Positions 20,581-30,759 of a DNA stretch of 64,000 nucleotides are shown here, piece by piece. Position 1 is the first letter of the stretch; the number at the start of each line of letters is the position of its first letter. Location: assembly GCA_009829735.1 (NCBI GenBank), contig CM020619.1, forward strand, positions 12,949,777 through 13,013,776, in the 5' to 3' direction. The notes beneath the pieces were generated by a model. The model had not been told where the DNA came from and did not search any database. It worked only from the letters and a program-made list of their open reading frames with translations. The translations under genes were made by a program, and so were the position numbers. The stretch comes from Pyropia yezoensis (Eukaryota; Rhodophyta; Bangiophyceae; Bangiales; Bangiaceae).

Positions 20581-23500
20581 CCGTTGGAGCTGGCCGTCCT
20601 AAGCTCACAACGGCAGCCTCGGCCAAGTGGGTCAAGAGGACGAACCAACCCTGCCGGATACTGCGGCGACCTCAGGGATTCCGCCCACGTCGGGTAGGAC
20701 TCCCCAAGAACGTAAACCCACGTCGGGTCATCGCGGTGCTGACGGGTGCGAACTTCCAGGTGGCTGGACGGGTGCAACTAGCCCCCGGCCGTGCCTGTTG
20801 TGCCCGTATCGTACTTGATACCGGGTCAGGAGCCTCCTTGATACGCAAGTCGCTATTATCAAAGGAGATGAAGCTCCAACGCTGGAAGTCTAAAGCTGAC
20901 CATCTGATCGACATCAATGGTGGGGTACTTCCCATTGTTGGTGCCGTGACCCTACCAACTAGGTTGGGGACCCATGAGGTCGACTTGACCTATGGAGTAG
21001 CTGAGAATATATCGGTACCCCTGCTTCTGGGTACCCCTTATGTTGTAACACAAGTGCCTTTGATTTGTGGCCCTGAGTACTGGGTCAAGTTGATGAATGG
21101 GGAGACCATACCCATCCTTGGTAAGGGAAAGTCTGTGGCTCCTGTGACAACCTCACAGTCGAAGCCTGTTTGCTCCTTGAGAGAAGGGTTTACTGCTACC
21201 CTGCGTTTAGCCCGTAAAGTCACGTTGCCCCCCAACTCGGTGGCGCACGTTGACGTTGTAACTGATTGATGATACGGGGAACGGGTTGGTGCACCCTTAC
21301 CCCCGTCTTGCTCGCAAGCACCAAGTGCATGTTGCCCTGGGCACGATGGACTCCAAAGCCGGAGTCCCGTGGAGGATCCAGGTGATGAACCTGAGCTCTT
21401 CGCCCAAGTACTTCAAGTCGGGAGCCAAGTTCGGCTATATCGACCAACACGAGGGACCAGTAGTAGCGGTCACCCTCAACGCGGGCGCAAGTAGCGACCC
21501 GAACTCCGGGTAGGAGAAGCACCAAGCCAAGCAGGCCGCCACTCCTCGGCCCCATGTGAACATGGAGAATGTTCCACCCAGGTTGAGGGTTCAAGTTGAA
21601 CGCCTCTTGGACCCGTATCACAAGTTGTGGGATGGCCAATTGGGACTCATGAGAGCCACCCAACACCGGATCGAGTTGAAACCCGGTGCACCCCCTATAC
21701 GCCAACAACCGTATAGGGGAGGGCCCCGTTCTAGGGCCCTCGTTAAGGAGCAAGTCGCTCGCATGGAGGCCCTCGATGAGACCGAGGCCAGCAACCCCGT
21801 GTGTGCGAGTCCGGTGGTTATTGTCCCCAAAGTTGATGGGACCCCACGGTTCTGTATCGACTACCGTAAGCTCAACGAGAGCACGTTAAAGGACAGTTAT
21901 CCCCTACCTCGGATGGACGACTGTCTGGACTCTCTGGGGGAGGCAAAAGTGTTCTCTACCCAAGACTGTAACGCGGGGTATTGGCAAATTCCCATTGCCC
22001 CGGAAGACAGGCATAAAACTACCTTTACCTGTCACTGTGGTACCTACCAGTGCAAGCGACAACCGTTTGGACTGTGCAACGCGCCAGCAACTTTGCAGCG
22101 CGCTATGGACATGATTCTGGCCGGAGTACGGTGGCAGATCTGTCTCGTGTACCTAGACGATATCATTGTGTTCTCCCGGAGTCCGGAGAAGCACATTGGC
22201 CATCTTGGCCAGGTGTTCAAGCTACTTGCGGACGCCGGTGTGTCACTGAAGGCGAGTAAGTGCCACCTCTTCACTCAAGAGGTGGAATACTTGGGACATG
22301 ATGTCCGCCCGGGGCGCCTCAGTGTCAACGCGAGGAACTTGAGGGCCATCCGTAAGGCTCAGTACCCCCGGACCCAGACCCAGATGAGGAGCTTCCTCGG
22401 GATGTGTAGCGTGTACCGACGTTTCACCAAGGGCTTCGGCAAGGTGGCTAAGCCACTGACTGAGCTAGTTAGCTCGACGCTACCGAAGAACCTGCCTTCC
22501 CCAAGTCGGGTGGAGCAGGAACCCTTTGAGACTCTTCGGGACCTACTGCTGAAGCCCCCTATCTTGGCTATTCCCAGGTTGGGAGGCCATTACATCCTGG
22601 ACGTGGATGCTAGCTACGGCCAACTTGGTTGTGTGTTGCTTCAGCAGCAGCCGGACAAGGAGTACTTGCCGGTGGGATATTTCAGCAAGGGGCTGAACTC
22701 GGATGAGAAGAACTACGGAGTCACCGAGTTGGAAGGACTCGCAGTGGTGTGGGCGGTGACGTCACTTCATCACTACCTAGAGGGTGAGAAGGTCCTCATC
22801 CGCTGTGACCACCGCGCGTTGCAGTTCAACTTCAAGACGGATTGCACGAACACCCGCCTCAACAGGTGGAGGGTACAGCTGGCACCCTGCAACTTTGATA
22901 TTGAGTACCGACCTGGCAGGCAACATGCCCTTGCCGACGGCCTCTCTCGGGTACCTACCGAGGGGCTGGACACCAACTCAGTCGATGAGGACATCCCCAT
23001 CGTGGGGGTAGTCACGCGCTCGGGTCAGGCGTTGAACCCCGAGGCGCCAGGGAACAAGAAGTACTTGCCCCTGTCCCTGGACGAGGTGGTGAACGCCCAG
23101 GCCGAGGACCCCTTCTGCAAGTCGCAGAGGATACGCTGGATACGGTGGCGGAGACGCGGTTCTTTATCGGAGACGATGGCCTCCTTTTGAGGAGGGAGGT
23201 AATCCAGGGGACCGAACAACTTGTCGTCCTCGCATCCCTCAAGGACAGTATTTTGAGAGGGAGCATAATGGACATCCTTGGGCCCCTGCCAGTGACCGAG
23301 GAGGGCGACCAGTACCTCCCGGTCATCTGCGATCGCTTCACGAAACTTACGCGAGCGATCCCTCTGGCAGAGATCACGGCCATGTCGGTCGTGTCAGCCA
23401 TCCTAGATCACTGGGTTGCCGCGTATGGCATCCCGGACAGTACACTATCGGACAATGGACCGCAATTTGCGTCTGTACTGTTTCAGGGAGTGCTGGATAT

Positions 23501-24362
23501 GTTGGGGGTGAAGGCAAACTATGCCACCCCCTACCACCCACAAACTAATGGGCAGGTGGAGCGCTTCAACAAAACTATTGTTAGGCAGCTGCGCCACTAT
23601 GTGAGTGAGCACGTGAAGACGTGGGACCAATACATTTCTATCCTTACTACTGCCTACAATTCGCAGGTTCACTCATCTACAGGGGAAGTACCCCTCGCTT
23701 TTGTGACCCCCCGTCGCGTGCGGTCTATTGCCGTGCGGCGGTCGCTCCCAACTAGGGAGGATGGTGGCAGTACGCCTACTCCCACTGAGAGTAAGGCGAA
23801 GTTCGCTGCTAGGCTTGAAAACCTCATCCCTAAAGTCAGGGCTGAGATGGACAAAGCACAAAAGCGCTACAAACGTACCTTTGACAAAAAGGTGCGCAAC
23901 GCCAAGCATGTCCCCGAGCAGGGTGACTGGGTGCTGGTACACTCACACACCCCAACTGGGGGTAAGTTGGTATTCCAGACGAAGGGGCCGTACCAGGTCC
24001 TTCGTACTGATGGGCGGCGCTTCACCATCGAAAGTGACGATGGAGTCCGCACAGTGAACGGACAGGACGTGGTCAAAGTTGCACCACCGCCTGCAGGCGA
24101 CCCAGCTTGGGCGCGTGCTTTGGAAGCGTGGCGCCTCCCCTCACTGCCTGCGGCCAAACAGGGCCCGCAGGAGTACGTGTTCGTTAAGTTCATCGACCAC
24201 GGGTGGGATGAGGACACTAACCGCCTCATGTTGAGGGTGCGTTGGTTCGGCTATAAGGCCAAGGATGATACGTGGGAGTATGTGGAGGACCTTCCCGCTG
24301 AGAAGGTCCGGGCATACTGTGCCCGGAATGAGATAGACCCTAACAGCCCTCCCTCAACGTGA
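20577..24362 (+). pseudogene. pol: Family A pol, plus-strand copy; integrase lacks its zinc domain
   Basis: Starts MTVGAGRPK at 20577 within the gag stop. Protease VLDTGSGASLI is near 20812. A small insertion at about 21267 creates TGA, and TAG follows at 21511-21513. RT (YRKLNES, YLDDIIVFS near 22150), RNase H (LDVDASYGQLG) and the linker to about 23130 are in one frame, then there is a frameshift. The integrase frame (from about 23145) passes from SLKDSIL straight to MDILGPLP: about 200 bp carrying the whole HHCC zinc motif of the other copy are gone without frame loss. Catalytic MDILG, SDNGPQF and GQVERFNK are kept, as are the C-terminal domain and the chromodomain (RVRWFGYKAKDDTWEY), which ends at 24362. 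Not functional as it stands. Confidence 0.88.
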
Positions 24363-24473
24363 GGGAAGGCCGAGCAACAGTGCCAAGAGAGTGCTTCAAG
24401 TCGAAGTGGTACGCAGAGTGGCTTTTAACCACAGCCCTAACCCTCACACTCTCACAAAAAAAGCAGCTGCCAA

Positions 24474-26504
24474 CTAGGCACGCATGCTAGAATCTCCAAC
24501 CCCACGGCCCTCGCCCTCACGTGGAGGCGAGCGGCGAGACCCACGCCGATAACGGTCTCCACTTGTTGGAGGGGGCGGCGGCTCCAAGTCGGAACCGTCG
24601 CGCCCCTCACGGTCGCGCAAGTGGCGACGACCGCGGCCACCCTTCTGCTTGGTCTTGCGCGCAAGTTGGCGACGCAGACGCCGGACCGACTCCGACTCCG
24701 ACGGGGTAGAGGACTCCGAGACCGAATAAGACAACTCGTCTTCCGACACGGAGGGAGAGCGCCGCGAGAGACGGCGACGACGGCGAGGAGGCGAGTATTT
24801 CCGGCTCGCCCGACGCTTGCCACGCCCAAGAGGGGCTGGCTGGGGCTCAATAGACCCAATAAGAGCCATCTCGGCCGTCATAAACCCCGCCACCGACTCG
24901 CAACTCGCGGTCGCCACCGCAGTACGAACGCGCTCCTCAAGTTGAGGAGTCTCGGAACTCTGTAGGGTTGCGGTCGACGCGGCCAACCAGGAAATGGTGC
25001 GCACCAACGTGGTGATCATCATCTCTGAGGTTAGAGGCGTGGGCGGTAACACCAACTTGGGGTATACCGTCAGGAGGGTGGCCCCCAAGTTGGGGGACAC
25101 CGGGGTGGAAGACTCCACGGCCACGCTGATCGGGATGTTCCCGTGAGGCTGGAAGGGGACAGGAGGAAGCGGAGGGGCACGCCGAGGTGGCGGGACCCGG
25201 GTGTAACTGCGACCCCGACTTGGGGCCCCCGCAGTGGGTTGAGTCATATGGTCATCATATGAGGGCACGGCCATAACTATGGGCTTGTCCGGGGGTGGCG
25301 CAGTGTGGCGATCCACCCCCAGGGCATACGGGTAGTCCCCGATGCCCAACCCCTCTCGTAGGACCACACGGCCGTCGTGAAGTTCACGAGCGACCCACAC
25401 CAACTGGCGAAGTGCGCCATCGTCCTTGGGCCCACGAGTGGGGCGGCGCAACTTGTGCTCAATGCTCTTCCATATGATAAGCTTGTGGAGGCGGAGCATC
25501 TCCTCAAGTAGAGTGAGTTGTCCTGATGAGCACCCCTCAGCAACTAGCTGAGGGGTGAGCTGTTCCAAACCTTGGATAAGCCGGAGGGGGAGATGCCAGA
25601 GCATCCCCCGCCGCTGAACACAAGACACCCAGGTCGACATGACCTCGAGGAGCCACTGGGTGGCCAACATGGCCCACACCAGGTGATCAGGGCCAGCCGT
25701 CAACATGACGGAGCCGAAGTGGTCAAGCAACCGTGGCAACAACGCCGGAATCCCGTAGGGGACCTCAACTTGAGGCCACCACTCGGGCTTCTTGGGATAG
25801 TACTGCTCCTTGCTAGCAGCAGACTGCTGCGGAAACTCAAGTTGAGCCGAGGTCACCAAGTAGGGACCTCGCCGGAAGTCCTTCTCCATCCGCACATCAA
25901 AGTGAAGAGTGTGCGGATCGACCTCGTGAAGGTACGGGGGACGAGTTGTCACCGCGTCCAAAGTGAAGGTCGGCACGTCGCCGGGGCCCCAGGTAGTTCC
26001 CCCGCGGTCCACCATGGCCTTGGCCCGCTGCACGTCTTCGACTTCGTCCTCGTCCAGGAAGGCAAACTGGTCCGTCCTGAAGCCGGCAGGGAACCCGACC
26101 CTACGGGGGAACTTCTCCCGTAGGCGGTCCCATACCCGACTCATCGCTGTGCCAAGTCGGCCACAGCGGAGAACAGTCAACCCCTCCTCATATAGAGGCC
26201 AAGCGGGGTAAAACCACCGCCCCAAGGCCTCCCGTGGGATGACGCGGCCCGTCTTCGGGGGAGATCCCGCCGCCAACCCAAAGCCGGGTGACGCGGGAGT
26301 CCCATCCCCCGGAGCGATTGCGGAGCCCCCGCCGGAAGTCCCGGCGGGCGCTACACCGTAGGAGGTGTCCTCAATACGTTCATCCAGGGAATCAGTCTCC
26401 ACCCCCGGGGTCACCATGGCTCTCCCCAAGCTAGGGAGGGACGATCTGGCTGCAGCTGCACGAGACCCACCTCGAGTTGAGGGGGGCTCGGATCGCGGGT
26501 ACAT
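24474..26504 (-). CDS. Intact antisense ORF of 676 aa between pol and 3' LTR; family not recognised
   Basis: Minus-strand frame without a stop from ATG 26504 (MYPRSEPP) to TAG 24474-24476. It lies inside the complete family A element, after pol and before the polypurine tract, in the opposite direction to gag-pol. The N-terminal third is Pro/Gly/Ser-rich. The middle (about codons 110-360) looks folded: Trp- and Leu-rich helices, with RWFYPAWPLYEEG, YYPKKPEWWPQVEVPYGIP and ATQWLLEVM. The C-terminal part is Pro-rich and then strongly basic and Ser/Arg-rich (RRRRRLSRRSPS), as in nuclear RNA- or chromatin-binding tails. Antisense extra ORFs between pol and the 3' LTR are known from some plant Gypsy elements. 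A decayed distant relative lies at 14628-17214. Its promoter would have to lie in or near the antisense strand of the 3' LTR. Function unknown; a Gag-like or nuclear-targeting role is only a guess. Confidence 0.7.
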   Translation of the reverse strand: MYPRSEPPSTRGGSRAAAARSSLPSLGRAMVTPGVETDSLDERIEDTSYGVAPAGTSGGGSAIAPGDGTPASPGFGLAAGSPPKTGRVIPREALGRWFYPAWPLYEEGLTVLRCGRLGTAMSRVWDRLREKFPRRVGFPAGFRTDQFAFLDEDEVEDVQRAKAMVDRGGTTWGPGDVPTFTLDAVTTRPPYLHEVDPHTLHFDVRMEKDFRRGPYLVTSAQLEFPQQSAASKEQYYPKKPEWWPQVEVPYGIPALLPRLLDHFGSVMLTAGPDHLVWAMLATQWLLEVMSTWVSCVQRRGMLWHLPLRLIQGLEQLTPQLVAEGCSSGQLTLLEEMLRLHKLIIWKSIEHKLRRPTRGPKDDGALRQLVWVARELHDGRVVLREGLGIGDYPYALGVDRHTAPPPDKPIVMAVPSYDDHMTQPTAGAPSRGRSYTRVPPPRRAPPLPPVPFQPHGNIPISVAVESSTPVSPNLGATLLTVYPKLVLPPTPLTSEMMITTLVRTISWLAASTATLQSSETPQLEERVRTAVATASCESVAGFMTAEMALIGSIEPQPAPLGRGKRRASRKYSPPRRRRRLSRRSPSVSEDELSYSVSESSTPSESESVRRLRRQLARKTKQKGGRGRRHLRDREGRDGSDLEPPPPPTSGDRYRRGSRRSPPREGEGRGVGDSSMRA

Positions 26505-26739
26505 GGGTGGCCTCCCCAGCGTGGGGCGGCCCAGGGAAAGGTGAAGGGGATGCGTTGGTGGTGGTGAGGTGAGAACCGAGGAGAGCAAGCTGCCGAGTGG
26601 GCAAGCTTGAGGAAAGGGGCGGTCAACGGAATCACCACCACGTCCACGTTACGTACCAGGGGGACAGCAAGTCGCGCCCCCAACGCCGAGACGTGCGTTT
26701 ATACGCCCCCTCGCAGGGCCGACCGAGTCGGTCGGAACT

Positions 26740-26752
26740 GAGGAGAGGGGAG
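26740..26752 (+). promoter_or_regulatory. Polypurine tract of family A element
   Basis: GAGGAGAGGGGAG lies directly before the 3' LTR, the position of the plus-strand primer in LTR retroelements. It shows that 26753-27217 is a 3' LTR and not a solo insertion. Confidence 0.8.
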
Positions 26753-27217
26753 TGTGGCAGTATTGACCCCCAGGTAGGGGGCAACACGTGCCATGGCAGG
26801 GGCGGCAGGCCACTAGCCTGACCCGTTCCTCCCCCTGCATTTGGGTCCATATTCCCTAAGTTTGGGATAGTTAGCTTAGAGTAAATCCAACTTGGATTTG
26901 AGGGTTTTCTGCATTTATCGTCTTGAATTTTCGTGTGGCCCGGTGGGCAGGTGCTGGGGTGGGAGATTCTGAGTGGTGAGATTCTGAGGGGACCCTCGGG
27001 GGATAAGGGGAGGGACAGCGGGGCTTGGCCTTGCTTCCCCGTCCCGACCAAGAAACTGTTGGCCCACACACCATCTTCTTGTTTGTCAGTGGGGGGATTG
27101 CCCCACAACAAGGATAGAGTGTGTGCGACTTGCACTTCTTCCGGTTCCCCCGACACGGGAGGCAGCCCTTGTGCACCGCCCCAACTTGGGTGTCTCGTGT
27201 GCGAGAGGTGCTTTTCA
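26753..27217 (+). repeat. 3' LTR of complete family A element
   Basis: 465 bp, TGTGGCAG... to GAGGTGCTTTTCA, followed by the target duplication CAGGC (27218-27222). Marker bases: ccatggCagg near 26797, and a one-base deletion in gcttagagtaaat near 26880. Confidence 0.85.
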
Positions 27218-30200
27218 CAGGCGGGAGACCGTCCGGTATTTTTTCCAGGGAGAAGTTGGGCAGCCGCCTTGGGACAACAAAGTCTAGTGGAGCTACCCCT
27301 GTTGTCCGGTGAACACGACAGTTTTATGCTCAAGTGAGGACGGCCAGGAGCTCGTCCCATTCTTTTTGATGCTCCTAGACGTAGTGCCGAAGCATGTCCA
27401 CTAGGGTCCGGTTGAATCGTTCCACATGACCGTTCGTCTGTGGGTGGTACGTCGTAGTAAACAAGTTCTTGATACCCATCAGGTCACAGACTCCTTGGAA
27501 GAAAAGGGATGCAAACTGGGGACCATTTTCGGTTAAGACGGAGTCCGGAGGTCCATAGGCAGCTATCCAGTACTCGCAGATGGCCGACGTAACATCCAGG
27601 GCCGTGATGGTTCTTAGTGAGATTGCTCGGGTGAACTTGGAGAGCCGGTCACAGATAATGAGCCGGTAAAGGTTGCCACTGGGTGTCTCAGGTAGGGGCC
27701 CCAGGATGTCCATGCTCAAGCTTGCAAGGGGTTCCGCCGCAGGAAGCAGTCGTAGCTTAGAAGTCTTCTTCCTCTGGGTCAACCGATTCCTTGCGCAGGA
27801 GACACAGGCCTCTAGATGCTTGTGGACGTCACTTGCCATGGTTTCCCAGTAGTAGTGTCGCCGCATTGAGGCGTACATCCGGTTGATGCCAGGGTGTCCA
27901 GCCTGGAGAAGCGAGTGTTCCAGGCGGAGGATATCAGCTCGTTGGTTTTGGGGTACGTAGACTTGAGTTGCCCCATCAAATGGTGATACCCATATCATGA
28001 GTCCATCCGTAGACTCGGAGAAGCGACTATTCCGGTTCAGGTCCATCTGGTGACGGATCTCTAAGCAATGAGGATCCTTGAGCTGTGCCTCCAGCATTCG
28101 GTGAATGGTTAACGGTTGGTGGGCTTCAGGCGACTCGTATAAGGGAGCATGCCAACCACATCCGACATTTGGGAGGATAAAACAGGGTATTTCTTCCGGG
28201 ATAGGGCCCGTATCGGCTGCAGGAGTCTCCAACCGGGACATGGTGTCGGCGCAGTGGTGCTCCCTCCCTGCTCTTGTGCACACCTCGTCCTTGAATTCCG
28301 AGAGGCGTAGACGCCACCGGGCGACCCTTCCTTGGCTGCTGTCCAAGCATAGCAGCCACCTTAGGCTGGCGTGGTCCGTCCGGATGAGAAACTCTTGTCC
28401 TTCTAAATAGGGGCGTAACAGGAAACAGGCCCAGACGACTGCCATGCACTCGCCTTCCGTCGTAGAATAGTTCTTCTCTGCTGGAGTAAAGACGCGACCG
28501 TAGTAGCCCACCGGGAGGAAGTGCCCATCAGGTTGTTGCTGGAGTAGAGAGCACCCAACCTGGACGCCACAGGCGTCGGTTTCTAGGACAAACTGGCCCT
28601 TCCGCTTGGGTAGCGCCAGTACTGGAGTCGTGGTCGGGCGCTTTTTAAGCTCCTCGGAGGCGGCTGTCTGTTTCTCGTCGAACACCGGGGGTTGTGCAGG
28701 GAGCTTCTTGCTGGTGAGCTTGGTCAACGGCCTGGCAATCAGGGCGTAGTCGCGTACAAACCGGCGGTAGACGTTGCACATACCCAGAAAGCTCTTGAGT
28801 TCCGTCTCGGCCTTGGGTTGCCGGGCTTGCCGAAGAGCTTTGACATTCTTCTCGTTGACACGAAGCTCCCCCGGGCTCAGTACATGCCCCAGGTATTCAA
28901 CCTCGGGCTCCAACAGGTGGCACTTTTCTGCCTTCAGGGTGATTCCACTCTTGTACAGGAGAGCCACGACCTCTCGGAGGTGCTCTAAGTGTTCCGCCGG
29001 AGTTTTGGAGAAGACGATGGCATCGTCCAAGTAAACCAGACATGTCCTTCATCTTTGCCCCGACAGGATGATGTCAATCGCTCTCTGGAAGGTATCCGGA
29101 GCAATGGTGAGGCCAAAAGGAAGTCGCTCGCACCGGAATAGCCCTATATGGCCCGTGAGGGTGGTCTTGTCCTTATCCTCGTCGGCCAGAGGGATCTGCC
29201 AGTATCCCGCGTTACAATCCAGAGTTGAGAAGAGGGTGGCGTCACCGAAAAAGTCGATGCATTCATCCAGCCGGGGTATTGGGTATACATGCTTGACCAT
29301 CATCTCGTTCAAGCGCCTGTAGTCGACGCCAAAACGGAAGTGATCGCCAGGTTTCGGGACGACCACCACCGGGAAGGCCCACTCGCCATCTGAGGGCTCG
29401 GTAACATCCATCTTGAGCATCTTGGTAATCTGCTTCTCAATCTCATCCCGGCGATGTGGTCCAGCCCGGTACGGTTGCAGGTGTACTGGGTTAGCATCCG
29501 GCTTCAGTTGAATCCGATGTAGGGTGCCGTCCATCTTGCCCAGCTCTCCCGACCACAGGTGCCGATGTTCTTGGAGAAGCTTCTCCAGAGCCTCCTTCAG
29601 GTCGGGAGGAAACTTTTTTTGGTTAACGTTCGGCATTTTGGGCGGTGCTTGCTCGGGATTTGGGGCAACGCCAGCAGCCTGTGCTTGTTCCGGAGGTACG
29701 CCCAGGACGGATAGGTTGAACTCCAGTACTTGCTGCAGGTTCAAAAGGTCCTCCTTGCTCAGGGCTCGGGCAGAGCCTCGAAAGGGTTCGGCTGTTCCAA
29801 CTCGGGTGTTCTTGGCAAGAGTTATCGGTTTACGGCTCACGTTTACGACGAACACGGAGAATAGGACGTCCTTTCCACCTTCCGGTCGTGCCCATGGGCC
29901 AGATATAACCGGTGTTTCGCCAGAAATTCCTTGCGTCCGAAAATCAGGCATTGACCCGTTGTCCGGGTAGTCACTTGAACCTTGGCTTCCGAGCGAGGAG
30001 GAAGAAGCACTGGTATGAAGAGCGTCAAGGTAGAGGGTGGGATACGGTCCTTCTTGCTCTTGACTACACGAACCTTGGTGTCCAGATGCTCCAGCACCGG
30101 CGACACAAATCCATGGTTGAACTGTACCCTTCCTTCTCCTGGCAGGATACTCTTGACATGCTGCTTCTGGGAGTCCCAGCCTAGGATGAGGGGGACGGAG

Positions 30201-30293
30201 AGGGTCTTAACTACAAGAGAGGGAAAACAGCATTGGTTCATTGTTGACAAAAATGGTGACAGGAAGGCGGCCAAGCGGTCATACAGTATGACC
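27218..30293 (-). pseudogene. pol: Family B pol, tandem copy 1 (protease end, RT, RNase H, integrase start)
   Basis: Minus strand from 30293. Protease end with SVPLILGWDSQKQHV (about 30180). RT has FRFGVDYRRLNE, TLDCNAGYWQIP and, after TGA at 29031-29033 replacing the Trp codon of RWQICL in family A, LVYLDDAIVFS. RNase H has LETDACGVQVG and FLIRTDHASL. Integrase has HHCC (EHSLLQAGHPG, CVSCARNR) and catalytic MDILGPLPE, TENGPQF and GHVERFNR. TAG at 27375-27377 follows MLRHYV, then TGA and TAA occur a few codons on. Recognisable integrase (TTGVAPLDFVVPRRL) goes on to the LTR junction at 27218. The copy at 30760-33835 differs at only a few bases. Confidence 0.88.
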
Positions 30294-30759
30294 TGTGGCA
30301 GTATTGACCCCCAGGTAGGGGGCAACACGTGCCATGGAAGGGGCGGCAGGCCACTAGCCTGACCCGTTCCTCCCCCTGCATTTGGGTCCATATTCCCTAA
30401 GTTTGGGATAGTTAGCTTAGTAGTAAATCCAACTTGGATTTGAGGGTTTTCTGCATTTATCGTCTTGAATTTTCGTGTGGCCCGGTGGGCAGGTGCTGGG
30501 GTGGGAGATTCTGAGTGGTGAGATTCTGAGGGGACCCTCGGGGGATAAGGGGAGGGACAGCGGGGCTTGGCCTTGCTTCCCCGTCCCGACCAAGAAACTG
30601 TTGGCCCACACACCATCTTCTTGTTTGTCAGTGGGGGGATTGCCCCACAACAAGGATAGAGTGTGTGCGACTTGCACTTCTTCCGGTTCCCCCGACACGG
30701 GAGGCAGCCCTTGTGCACCGCCCCAACTTGGGTGTCTCGTGTGCGAGAGGTGCTTTCCA
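30294..30759 (+). repeat. Hybrid family A LTR at the joint of the tandem duplication
   Basis: 466 bp. Its left flank is TGACC (30289-30293), as at the solo LTR 33836-34303. Its right flank is CAGGC (30760-30764), as at the 3' LTR 26753-27217. Left of about 30423 its variable bases match the solo LTR (ccatggAagg, gcttagTagtaaat). From about 30518 on they match the 3' LTR (gagtgGtgag, acagcGggg, tgtcTcgtg, gaggtGCttt). This is the product expected of an unequal crossover between those two LTRs. Confidence 0.85.

Larger units (their letters stand above)
18045..27217 (+). mobile_element. Complete family A Ty3/Gypsy element with antisense ORF, inserted in family B integrase
   Basis: 9173 bp: 5' LTR (18045-18514), PBS (18517-18534), gag (18634-20580), pol (20577-24362), an antisense ORF (26504-24474), PPT (26740-26752) and 3' LTR (26753-27217), flanked by CAGGC on both sides. 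The two LTRs differ at more than a dozen positions, so insertion is not very recent. Gag and pol are broken by stops and frameshifts while the antisense ORF is open throughout. On either side the minus-strand integrase of family B is cut at the same point, which confirms that this is a true insertion. Confidence 0.9.
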
